DNA from: Streptomyces sp. NBC_00582 | GTDB lineage: Bacteria; Actinomycetota; Actinomycetes; Streptomycetales; Streptomycetaceae | DNA length: 64,000 bases | Direction of reading: 5' to 3' | Assembly (NCBI RefSeq): GCF_036345155.1 | Contig: NZ_CP107772.1 | Coordinates: 6,944,001 to 7,008,000, forward strand | Part shown: positions 58,399 through 64,000 of the stretch, piece after piece | How the letters are laid out: every line of letters starts with the position of its first letter | Position numbering within the stretch: position 1 is the first letter of the stretch | The notes under the pieces: generated by a model | Seen by the model: only the letters and a program-made list of their open reading frames with translations | What the model was told of the DNA's origin: nothing | The model's database searches: none | Made by a program: the position numbers and the translations under genes

Positions 58399-58877
58399 GC
58401 GTCCTCCCCGCCCCGGCCGTCGGCGAGCGGCTCGATTCCGCGCGCGATCCGGAACTCGTAGACGGCTTTGTCGCAGCACACGGGTTCGCCCTCGACGCTG
58501 TGCTCGTCGAGCTGCTCGCGCGGGTTCGCCGCCTGCGCGGCGGTGAGTTCCTCCCAACCGCACCCGCAGTACGAGCAGAAATGCGTCTCGGTGCAGGCGA
58601 CGTGCACCTCGTCGACGTGCGGGAAGCGCCGCAGTTCGCCGGCGATCGCCTCGCAGCGGCGGCGGTAGTCGCCCTCGACGTCGCGGCTCGCGAGGCGGTC
58701 ACCCATGGACACCCACCCGAGACGCCCGAGGCGGCGAGGCAGAACGGCGACCGTGATCGGTGCGCCGACCGCGACGAACTCGGCGAGTTCGTCGAGGCCC
58801 GTGAGCCCGAGATCGGCGGGGCGTCGCGGCTTGACGGTGGCAGTCACGCGCCACTCGTCGCGATGCGTGACCCTCAT
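58395..58877 (-). CDS. hypothetical zinc-binding protein
   Basis: 160 residues. Beta-rich N half (EWRVTATVKPRRPADLGL; APITVAVLPRRLGRLGWVSMGD) and a Cys-rich C half (HFCSYCGCGWEELTAAQAAN and EPVCCDKAVYEF), a probable zinc ribbon. Unknown role. Confidence 0.62.
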   Translation of the reverse strand: MRVTHRDEWRVTATVKPRRPADLGLTGLDELAEFVAVGAPITVAVLPRRLGRLGWVSMGDRLASRDVEGDYRRRCEAIAGELRRFPHVDEVHVACTETHFCSYCGCGWEELTAAQAANPREQLDEHSVEGEPVCCDKAVYEFRIARGIEPLADGRGGEDA

Positions 58878-59245
58878 GCGGCCGCACTCCCCTCGGGGGC
58901 GGACTGCAGCGCCGAGATCGCGGGCGTCGCGAGCTGCTCGATCCGGCCCGCGAGGCGCAGCGCCTGCAGCCCGTAGACCGGCAGCCGGGTGCGGACAACG
59001 GCGGTGACGTCGTCGACGAGCCCCTCGAACGGCAGATCTTGCGGCCGCTCGATCAGGTGAGGGTCACGCGCCTGCATGTCGTACAGGGCGGTGAGCCGGT
59101 CGGCGAACGCGTCCGTGAGCAGCTTCTCGATCACATCGGTCACGACCCGCTGCACGAACGGCTCGACGTCCAGCGTCACGCCCGTCGGGATCGGCTCGAC
59201 GGTGATGCGGTACGGCCCGTCAACGGGCACGGCGGGATTGGTCAT
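58874..59245 (-). CDS. hypothetical protein
   Basis: 123 residues from the ATG at 59245, which overlaps the stop of the 28-codon gene upstream. YRITVEPIPTGVTLDVEPFVQRVVTDVIEKLLTDAFADRL then helices. No known family. Confidence 0.6.
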   Translation of the reverse strand: MTNPAVPVDGPYRITVEPIPTGVTLDVEPFVQRVVTDVIEKLLTDAFADRLTALYDMQARDPHLIERPQDLPFEGLVDDVTAVVRTRLPVYGLQALRLAGRIEQLATPAISALQSAPEGSAAA

Positions 59246-59328
59246 CGGGAACCCCCGGCAGACGAGGCGAGCAGCAGAGCGATCGCGGCGAGCGCGATGA
59301 TCACGGCGGCGATCAGGTTGTCGATCAC
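59242..59328 (-). CDS. 28-residue membrane micro-protein
   Basis: A GTG at 59328 overlaps the previous stop (GTGA) and its TGA overlaps the next ATG (ATGA). Between them is an open frame for one hydrophobic helix (IDNLIAAVIIALAAIALLLA) and a short polar end. Perfect coupling at both ends, matching the style of this operon, is the main evidence that the gene is real. Confidence 0.62.
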   Translation of the reverse strand: MIDNLIAAVIIALAAIALLLASSAGGSR

Positions 59329-59681
59329 GGGCGGACCGCCGTTCGGCCGGTCTCGGCGTGCATCTGGCCGTACAGGGCGGGCACGCCGACGCCGACGAGG
59401 CGGGCACGGACGCCGCCGAAGGTGCAGCGCACGACCATCGACACTCCGGTCGAGGTAGCGCGGGCGTTACCGACGCCGAGCGCGTGCGTCCACTGCCGCC
59501 AGTCGGCGAGCGACTTCGGGTGCACCACGAACGTCACCTCGCCGCCCGCCGCCGACACGTCGGGCCGACCGGGCATGCCGTCGGACTGCGCGCGTACGGT
59601 GTCGGCGACCTGCCGGGCGGCACGGCACTGCGCGAGCAGCGCGACGGCGGCCGGGCTCGGTGCGGTCCTGTCGGGGGTCAT
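59325..59681 (-). CDS. hypothetical protein
   Basis: 118 residues from the ATG at 59681 (ATGA overlap). Contains VTFVVHPKSLADWRQWTHALGVGNARATSTGVSMVVRCTFGGVRARLVGVGV, a possible small alpha/beta domain. Unknown. Confidence 0.6.
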   Translation of the reverse strand: MTPDRTAPSPAAVALLAQCRAARQVADTVRAQSDGMPGRPDVSAAGGEVTFVVHPKSLADWRQWTHALGVGNARATSTGVSMVVRCTFGGVRARLVGVGVPALYGQMHAETGRTAVRP

Positions 59682-60031
59682 GCCGAGACCGCCCCTCGGA
59701 ACTCGGCGGGCACGAACTCGTCGTGCACGAGGGCGACGTGCACCCGGATCCGGACGGTCGAGCCGTCGGCGCGCTGCGGCGTCTCGGTGCGCAGCGTCCA
59801 CAGCGACGCCCCGTCGAGGGCGGGGGCGCGGTTCACGTCGCCGCCGAGGGCGAACACCCATGCGGCGAACTGCTCGCCGTCGGCGACGACGACGTGCACG
59901 CCGTCCTCGCGGGTGAGCGGCGGCCGCACGGTCGGCAGAGTCAGATAGTCGATCGCCGCCTCGACCGCCGCGAGTTGCGCGTCGATCCTCGGGGCGGGCG
60001 TCCTACGGAGGGGGATAGGCTGTGCGCTCAA
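59678..60031 (-). CDS. hypothetical protein
   Basis: 117 residues. AAIDYLTLPTVRPPLTREDGVHVVVADGEQFAAWVFALGGDVNRAPALDG has the same build as the neighbouring 59325-59681 product (a residue-wise VVxxGEQFAAW versus VVHPKSLADW match), suggesting divergent duplicates. Function unknown. Confidence 0.6.
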   Translation of the reverse strand: MSAQPIPLRRTPAPRIDAQLAAVEAAIDYLTLPTVRPPLTREDGVHVVVADGEQFAAWVFALGGDVNRAPALDGASLWTLRTETPQRADGSTVRIRVHVALVHDEFVPAEFRGAVSA

Positions 60032-60066
60032 GGCACGTGCCTCGCTTTCTGCGTAGTTGAGTGGGG

Positions 60067-60121
60067 CGCGAGCCGACAGGGGTCGTTCCGGATGCCGGTC
60101 CGGGTCGGCCCCGACTCGCGT
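60067..60121 (-). terminator. partial terminator-like hairpin between early genes
   Basis: CGCGAG near 60067 pairs with CTCGCG near 60117, with inner GGGG/CCCC pairing, just downstream of the 60132-60458 stop. Confidence 0.4.
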
Positions 60122-60131
60122 CCGGGGGATG

Positions 60132-60458
60132 TCAGGCGGCGGCCGCGCCGGGCCGGTACTGCGCGATCTGCTGCTGCGTCGCGCGCTTCTTCGCCGCCTG
60201 CGCTACCTCGCGCTTCGCCCGGCGGGCGGCCGCCGACTTGAGCGCAAGCGCGCTGTAGTGGGCGCTGCGCAGCGACTCGGCGACGTTCGCGATCTCCGCC
60301 TCGCTCGCGTTCGGGTGCAGCTCGCGCGCCTTAGCGAGGAACCGCGTGTGGTGGCTCGCCCGTCGGGCGGCGGCGGTCCGGGCCTTACGGTCGGGCGTGT
60401 TCGCCCAACTCATGTGAGCCGCGAACCTCATCTGCTGCGATCGCTCGCTCGTGTTCAT
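60132..60458 (-). CDS. small helical hypothetical protein
   Basis: 108 residues starting with MNTSERSQQMRF (ATG at 60458). Nearly all helix with many Ala/Arg/Lys (ARTAAARRASHHTRFLAKARELHPNASEAEIANVAESLRSAHY). It overlaps the end of the repressor gene by 74 bp in another frame. Perhaps a DNA-binding partner; not recognised. Confidence 0.6.
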   Translation of the reverse strand: MNTSERSQQMRFAAHMSWANTPDRKARTAAARRASHHTRFLAKARELHPNASEAEIANVAESLRSAHYSALALKSAAARRAKREVAQAAKKRATQQQIAQYRPGAAAA

Positions 60459-60741
60459 GTCGTCGTGCCCCTTCCTCGGAATGACTGCCCACGCCCATGG
60501 GCGTGGGCAGTGGGTCGTAAAAAAGAGCGTCCCGACGGACGTCGAGAACCTCGCATATGCGCTCGGCAACGTCCTCCGTGACCGAAGGTCGTTCACCCGA
60601 CAGCAGCGCGCCGATCTTGCTCTTAGAGACGCCGACGGCGTCGGCGAGCTTCCGGATATCCAGCGAGCCGCCGGCCGGCGCCCAGGTCATCAGTCCGCGC
60701 AGCACGTTCCTGTCGGTCAGACAGAGCCGGGCATGAGTCAT
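60385..60741 (-). CDS. XRE-type repressor (probable immunity repressor)
   Basis: 118 residues. The helix-turn-helix spans about 25-65 (SLDIRKLADAVGVSKSKIGALLSGERPSVTEDVAERICEVLDV). The ATG at 60741 is chosen for its GGAGG site; the longer frame runs through operator sequence. Two operators lie 20 and 66 bp upstream and a third before the divergent gene, and another controls the integrase. This is the set-up of a lysogeny repressor that autoregulates. Confidence 0.85.
   Translation of the reverse strand: MTHARLCLTDRNVLRGLMTWAPAGGSLDIRKLADAVGVSKSKIGALLSGERPSVTEDVAERICEVLDVRRDALFYDPLPTPMGVGSHSEEGARRHEHERAIAADEVRGSHELGEHARP
60487..60510. promoter_or_regulatory. operator-like site with widened centre inside the repressor gene
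   Basis: TGCCCACG and CGTGGGCA, the exact half-sites of the upstream operators, are spaced by 8 bp (CCCATGGG) instead of 2. It lies in the coding sequence, about 30 bp upstream of the next gene. Confidence 0.45.
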
Positions 60742-60760
60742 GAATGCGCCTCCGCTTTGC

Positions 60761-60778
60761 TGCCCACGATCGTGGACA
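60761..60778. promoter_or_regulatory. repressor operator 1
   Basis: TGCCCACGATCGTGGACA, an 18-bp palindrome with one changed base pair, 20 bp upstream of the repressor start. Confidence 0.75.
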
Positions 60779-60806
60779 ACGCCAGTAGAGCACATCGTTC
60801 TAGCGG

Positions 60807-60824
60807 TGTCCACGATCGTGGGCA
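60807..60824. promoter_or_regulatory. repressor operator 2
   Basis: TGTCCACGATCGTGGGCA, 18 bp, centred 46 bp from operator 1 and 70 bp from operator 3. Confidence 0.75.
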
Positions 60825-60876
60825 GCTTATGCGGGCGTTAAGAATCAGCCGAGCATGCCCCCCGAGGCCCCATAGC

Positions 60877-60894
60877 TGCCCGCGATCGTGGACA
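60877..60894. promoter_or_regulatory. repressor operator 3
   Basis: TGCCCGCGATCGTGGACA, 98 bp before the rightward gene at 60992. A TGACCTGC-family box (60926-60933) lies between it and that start. Confidence 0.72.
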
Positions 60895-60991
60895 ATGTCG
60901 ACCAGACCAAAAAGGTTGTACGCCCTGACCTGCGAATTCGTACATTCGCCCGGTTTTGGGCGTGGACCGGTGAGCCTGGAGAGGCGGAGGG

Positions 60992-61366
60992 ATGCCACAG
61001 CAGCGGAACGCGCTCACGGAACTCGTGAAGGCGCATGTCGGCGCAGGGCGGCGCATGTCCACACGAGAGTTCGCCGCTGTCGCCGTGGACCCGGACACCC
61101 AATGGTCGCCGGGTAAGAGCCTCGTCGCGAAGATCATCGGCGGCCAGGGGTATGACGTCACGCCGCAGCTCGTCGGCGCTGTCGCGGTCGGCCTCGGGCT
61201 CGACCGCGAGATCGTCGCGGCCGCCGCGCACCTGCAGGTGATCGGGTACACCGACGACGAACTGTCGACGGGAGCGCCGGCCCGGCTGATTCGCACCATC
61301 GACGCCGAGGGCGAATCAACCGAAAAGGCGCAGGCCGTAGCAGACCGATGGGACGCCGAACAGTAA
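60992..61366 (+). CDS. rightward DNA-binding regulator (Cro-like position)
   Basis: 124 residues. Strong GGAGAGGCGGAGGG site. The helical N half (ALTELVKAHVGAGRRMSTREFAAVAVDPDTQWSPGKSLVAKIIGGQGYDVTPQLVGAVAVGLG) resembles an extended XRE-type fold used by streptomycete antirepressor or Cro-like proteins. It is divergent from the repressor across the operators, so it probably sets the lytic side of the switch. Confidence 0.7.
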   Translation: MPQQRNALTELVKAHVGAGRRMSTREFAAVAVDPDTQWSPGKSLVAKIIGGQGYDVTPQLVGAVAVGLGLDREIVAAAAHLQVIGYTDDELSTGAPARLIRTIDAEGESTEKAQAVADRWDAEQ

Positions 61367-61564
61367 GCGCTCACTCGATCGGGTGACGTGGGGGGAAGCT
61401 GTGTTTAGCCTGCGACTTTCGGGTCACCAGATCACCGCCTGTTGCTGGTGATACGCACTGTGTTTACGGCGCACCTCGTCGTAGAGTGATCACACCTCGC
61501 GCGTGTCGAACGCCGGTTCGATTCTTGCTGCCTTGAATCGGACGGCGGGAACAGGGGGTCAGCG

Positions 61565-61750
61565 TTGACAGAGGTGCGAGTGGAGCGAGCGGAACTCGAC
61601 AGCGGTACGCCCATGATGTACCGCGATTTCGGGAGCTACGTCCGGCTCGCTCATGATCCCCAGCAGATGGACGAGGCTGCGGCGCTCGCGCTTCTGTGCC
61701 TGCGCTTGCCGCAGCTCGTCGGGAATTTCACCGTGCAGCGAGTCCCGTAA
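61565..61750 (+). CDS. small hypothetical protein with TTG start
   Basis: 61 residues. It reads from a TTG with a preceding AGGGGG; an internal GTG is an alternative. The sequence DSGTPMMYRDFGSYVRLAHDPQQMDEAAALALLCLRLPQLVGNF is protein-like. Followed by a terminator shared with the integrase. Confidence 0.5.
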   Translation: MTEVRVERAELDSGTPMMYRDFGSYVRLAHDPQQMDEAAALALLCLRLPQLVGNFTVQRVP

Positions 61751-61773
61751 CCCCCCACCGGACTGCACACGTA

Positions 61774-61815
61774 CGCCCCGGCATCCGGCTCGCCGACGAG
61801 CCGGGCACCGGGGCG
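61774..61815. terminator. bidirectional terminator
   Basis: CGCCCCGG / CCGGGGCG outer stem and CCGGCTCG / CGAGCCGG inner stem, between the convergent 61565 gene and the integrase. Confidence 0.75.
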
Positions 61816-61825
61816 CAGTCGTTGT

Positions 61826-62797
61826 TCAGGCGATCCGGTCGGCCGGGCTGAGCCGGGCATGCGCTGCTCGGGCTCGCTCTGCGCCGGCGGATGCCGCGTA
61901 CCGCGACAGCATCTGTCGCGACGACCAACCCGTGATGCGCATGAGGTCGTCCTCGTTCCCCCCGTGCACCTTCCACATGTGTGCGAACGTGTGCCGGAAC
62001 TGATGCGGGTGGATCGGGTCGATACCTGCCTCGGCGCACCGCCGCTTGAGCATCTTCCCCACGCCCCAGACGGTGAGGCGATGCCCCTTCCCGCGATCTG
62101 CCCACCACAGCCACATGTCCTCGTCGAGCGGCTTGCCCTTGTGCTTCGCGGCCGCCCGCATGTACCGGTCGAGAGCGGTCGCCGTAGCCCGGCCGAACGG
62201 CACCGACCGCCACTTGTCCATCTTGCCGAGGACGCGCAGCACCATGAGGTCGAGGTCGAGGTCGCCGACCCGACGCTCGGTCAGTTCGGACAGCCGCACA
62301 CCCGTGTCGAGGAACAGCATCAGGATCGCCGTGTCCCGCCGGTCGGCGTACGTCTTGCCCTTGCACGTCTTGAACAGCTTCACGAGGTCGGCCTCGGAGA
62401 TGACGGGCACCTCGGTCTCGGTGACCGTCGGCGGTTTCATCGTGCGCATGGGCGTGCGCGTGATCTCTTCCTCGTTCTCCAGCCAGTTGAAAAATGTTTT
62501 CAACGCGCGGAAGTGTTGGTTCGCGTTCGAGGCGGACGTTCGCTTGATCGTGGCGGCGATGTACGCCTGCACGTGCTCGCGGTGCACCTCGTCGAGGTCG
62601 GTCGGCGCGGGCCGGCCGGGCGTGCCGTCCTCGCCGTCGACCGGCTGATAGCCGTCGTCCTGGTCGAGCAGGAACCGGGCGAACTGTTTAACCGCGTTTC
62701 CGTAGATTCGCAGCGTGTTGTCGCTCTTGTTCTCGGACTTGAGGGCGCGCAGCCATGAGGCAGCCATGGGCCCGATGTTGTACCGCTCATCTGCCAT
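61826..62797 (-). CDS. int: tyrosine-family phage integrase
   Basis: 323 residues. An N-terminal SAM-like core-binding domain (~10-110) precedes the catalytic domain with R168 (TGVRLSELT), K192 (LGKMDKW), H265 and R268 (HPHQFRHTF), W291 and the nucleophile Y300 (SRYAAS). All catalytic residues are present. It inserts the phage into tRNA-Arg. A repressor operator 12 bp before the start suggests its expression is shut off in the lysogen. Confidence 0.95.
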   Translation of the reverse strand: MADERYNIGPMAASWLRALKSENKSDNTLRIYGNAVKQFARFLLDQDDGYQPVDGEDGTPGRPAPTDLDEVHREHVQAYIAATIKRTSASNANQHFRALKTFFNWLENEEEITRTPMRTMKPPTVTETEVPVISEADLVKLFKTCKGKTYADRRDTAILMLFLDTGVRLSELTERRVGDLDLDLMVLRVLGKMDKWRSVPFGRATATALDRYMRAAAKHKGKPLDEDMWLWWADRGKGHRLTVWGVGKMLKRRCAEAGIDPIHPHQFRHTFAHMWKVHGGNEDDLMRITGWSSRQMLSRYAASAGAERARAAHARLSPADRIA

Positions 62798-62809
62798 GCT
62801 CCACTTTTA

Positions 62810-62827
62810 TGCCCACGATCGTGGGCA
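62810..62827. promoter_or_regulatory. repressor operator 4, integrase promoter
   Basis: The perfect 18-bp palindrome TGCCCACGATCGTGGGCA just before the integrase ATG, and the best of the four operators. Confidence 0.78.
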
Positions 62828-62833
62828 GTCAAG

Positions 62834-62857
62834 GCGCTTGGCCTATTAGCGATGTGC
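62834..62857. repeat. attR arm-like repeats
   Basis: GCGCTTGGCCT (62834-62844) and TTAGCGATGTGC (62846-62857) recur beside attL at 11386-11396 and 11330-11341 in the same orientation. GCGCTTGGCC also appears on the minus strand within the core itself. Candidate arm-type integrase sites. Confidence 0.55.
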
Positions 62858-62865
62858 ACGGATCG

Positions 62866-62897
62866 GAAAACAAAGAAGACCAGCGTTTCCGCTGGTC
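62866..62897 (-). terminator. phage-supplied terminator for tRNA-Arg
   Basis: GACCAGCG / CGCTGGTC stem with GAAA loop (leftward reading), followed by TTCTTTGTTTT. It stands 12 bp after the tRNA 3' end and replaces the chromosomal terminator now at 11243-11267. Confidence 0.75.
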
Positions 62898-62908
62898 AGA
62901 GGGTGTTT

Positions 62909-62952
62909 GCGCCCCCGGCAGGACTCGAACCTGCGGCCAAGCGCTTAGAAGG
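62909..62952. repeat. attR core, 44-bp direct repeat
   Basis: Identical to 11276-11319. Here it is continuous with the 5' half of tRNA-Arg, so the tRNA gene stays whole. Confidence 0.93.
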
Positions 62953-62982
62953 CGCCTGCTCTATCCACTGAGCTACGGGGGC
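62910..62982 (-). tRNA. tRNA-Arg (anticodon UCU)
   Basis: A 73-nt cloverleaf: acceptor GCCCCCG pairs with CGGGGGC, D-arm begins TAGCTCAG, anticodon loop CTTCTAA gives UCU (bases 62947-62949), and TTCGAA marks the T-loop. CCA is not encoded. It reads AGA codons, rare in Streptomyces. It is the attachment site of the prophage and remains functional after integration. Confidence 0.97.
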
Positions 62983-63305
62983 CGGTGGGGTGGCCTCGTA
63001 CGTGGTGCCCGGGTGTGGGGCGATCCGTGACGTTGCCGGGGACAAGGATAGGGCTCCCGGTTCCTTGTCCTGGTTGCTTCGCCTCCGTGGCTCAATGTGG
63101 AGGTTCGGTGAAGCGGTCCTGATAATCGCAGGCAGGTGCGAATCGTGCATCGCTTTTGGCGTCTCGCGACCCGGGTGTTGTGCACTCGTTATGCCTGGGC
63201 TGTGCCTGTGTCCCAGTCGTCCCCTCCGTCCCTTGTGTCCTATCGGCGCGCAGACATGCCTATATGCTTCATAAATCCCCTAAAATTGGGCATTCTTCGC
63301 ATGTG
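62983..63305. other. 323-bp spacer between tRNA-Arg and the GTPase gene
   Basis: No convincing gene. The 63260-63300 stretch is AT-rich for this genome (TTCATAAATCCCCTAAAATTGGG) and probably holds the GTPase promoter; the tRNA promoter must lie within the first ~60 bp. Confidence 0.4.
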
Positions 63306-64000
63306 GTGACCTTGGACGTACGGCCTCAGCTGCTCGACGCACTCTCCGCCCTGCGCGACCGTGTCGCCGCCGCACGCTTCCCGCTGCCCCTGGCGGGGGC
63401 GCCACGCGCGCGTGCCAACCGCGACGAACTGCTCGCCCAGCTCGACGACTATTTGGTGCCCCGTCTCAGACAGCCCGAAGCCCCACTGCTGGCCGTCGTG
63501 GGCGGCTCCACCGGCGCGGGCAAGTCGACCCTCGTCAACTCCCTCGTGGGACGGCGCGTCAGCGAGGCGGGCGTGCTGCGGCCGACGACCCGGACCCCGG
63601 TGCTGGTCTGCCATCCGGAGGACCATCACTGGTTCAGCGGTATGCGCGTCCTGCCCGGCCTCACCCGCGTGTGGGTACCCCACCAGGAGCCCACCGACGA
63701 CCTGTTGCCGCCCGGCGAGGACGGCCGGCGCGTCCTGCGCATCGAGACCGCCGAGAGCCTCCCGCCCGGCCTCGCCCTCCTCGACGCCCCCGACGTCGAC
63801 TCCCTCATCGCCGACAACCGCGTCCTCGCCGCCGAACTGCTCTGCGCCGCCGACATCTGGGTGATGGTCACCACGGCCGCCCGCTACGCCGACGCCGTCC
63901 CCTGGCATCTGCTGCGCACCGCCAAGGAGTACGACGTCACCCTCGTCACCGTCCTGGACCGCGTGCCCCACCAGGTCGTCGCCGAGGTGTCCCGGCAGTA
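63306..64000 (+). CDS. dynamin/YfjP-like GTPase (partial at window end)
   Basis: At least 231 codons. The P-loop [10 protein letters not shown] is at 66-75 ([18 protein letters not shown]), with TTRTPVLVC as switch I and [11 protein letters not shown] as the G3 region. This is a large GTPase with a membrane-remodelling or cell-division type relationship, common in actinomycetes. Tandem GTGs at 63303 and 63306 both fit as the start. The gene continues past 64000. Confidence 0.8.
   Translation, partial: MTLDVRPQLLDALSALRDRVAAARFPLPLAGAPRARANRDELLAQLDDYLVPRLRQPEAPLLAVVGGSTGAGKSTLVNSLVGRRVSEAGVLRPTTRTPVLVCHPEDHHWFSGMRVLPGLTRVWVPHQEPTDDLLPPGEDGRRVLRIETAESLPPGLALLDAPDVDSLIADNRVLAAELLCAADIWVMVTTAARYADAVPWHLLRTAKEYDVTLVTVLDRVPHQVVAEVSRQ

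Larger units (their letters stand above)
11276..62952. mobile_element. integrated siphovirus-type prophage (~51.6 kb)
   Basis: Bounded by 44-bp perfect repeats at 11276-11319 and 62909-62952 that equal the 3' part of tRNA-Arg(UCU). It contains a tyrosine integrase next to attR, repressor and operators, DNA metabolism, packaging, head, tail and lysis genes. No essential structural gene looks broken, so it may be inducible. Nearly all genes read leftward. Unusual extras are a conjugation-type ATPase module and an XRE-TPR regulatory cassette next to attL. Confidence 0.93.

Noticed and set aside
60738..60998. An 86-codon leftward frame over the operators
   Set aside because: Its translation mainly repeats operator DNA (VHDRGQ, CPRSW) and competes with the repressor promoter.
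11276..62952. Defective prophage remnant
   Set aside because: Integrase, repressor, terminase, portal, capsid, tail, lysis and both att sites are intact as far as can be read.
62990..63274. A 94-codon rightward frame after the tRNA
   Set aside because: No ribosome site, unusual Cys-rich composition, and it covers the likely tRNA promoter.

Overview
The window is high-GC actinobacterial DNA, almost certainly Streptomyces. Supporting signs are a melC1-melC2 tyrosinase operon, a chaplin, a DUF5949-type protein, GTG starts and pervasive GTGA/ATGA translational coupling. About 51.6 kb of it is a complete-looking prophage.

Left chromosomal flank (1-11275). Small secreted proteins, a VKOR-like membrane protein, melC1/melC2 and a convergent chaplin come first. 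They are followed by a divergent five-gene set that reads as one pathway. Leftward: a BpsA-like branched-polyamine aminopropyltransferase fused to a GNAT domain, an FkbH-like HAD/acyltransferase, and a stand-alone acyl carrier protein. Rightward: a SpeD-like pyruvoyl decarboxylase and a Sfp-type phosphopantetheinyl transferase. I infer a polyamine that is acylated from a carrier-protein thioester, probably glyceryl. I know of no described product for this arrangement, and it is the best candidate here for an undescribed system. A small membrane protein, a truncated VOC gene and an alpha/beta hydrolase lead to the attachment site.

Prophage (11276-62952). It is bounded by a 44-bp perfect repeat identical to the 3' part of tRNA-Arg(UCU), which is intact at the right end. 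A tyrosine integrase abuts attR. Nearly all genes read leftward. Read from attR to attL they are: integrase; a short rightward immunity block and an XRE repressor with palindromic operators; many overlapping small early genes together with PD-(D/E)XK nuclease, phiC31-gp3-like protein, DnaQ-like exonuclease, RuvC-like resolvase, cytosine methyltransferase and replication initiation genes; two small regulators of the CCTATAA/CCTAGAA promoter family; a conjugation-like module (DUF2637 protein, Arg/Gly-rich membrane protein, FtsK/TraB-type ATPase, two small membrane proteins); HNH endonuclease; an iteron-rich non-coding block; zinc-finger prim-pol; terminase, portal, MuF-like protein, scaffold, decoration and gpE-family capsid; tail genes with a -1 frameshift; tape measure; tail tip and tailspike; two CHAP lysins, holin and a collagen-like protein; and at the far left an XRE-TPR regulator with four partner genes that look like lysogenic-conversion cargo. 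The particle should be a siphovirus.

Regulatory layers visible in the DNA: (i) four 18-bp TGCCCACGATCGTGGGCA-type operators, three around the repressor and one 12 bp before the integrase start; (ii) nine strict copies plus one degenerate copy of a ~24-bp TGACCTGC box, six of them clustered in the packaging/primase gap; (iii) two near-identical leftward promoters overlapping CCTATAA palindromes, divergent from a small HTH gene; (iv) a 14-bp-arm inverted repeat next to the XRE-TPR regulator.

Right flank (62953-64000). The 5' part of tRNA-Arg, an intergenic spacer, and the start of a dynamin/YfjP-like GTPase cut off by the window edge.
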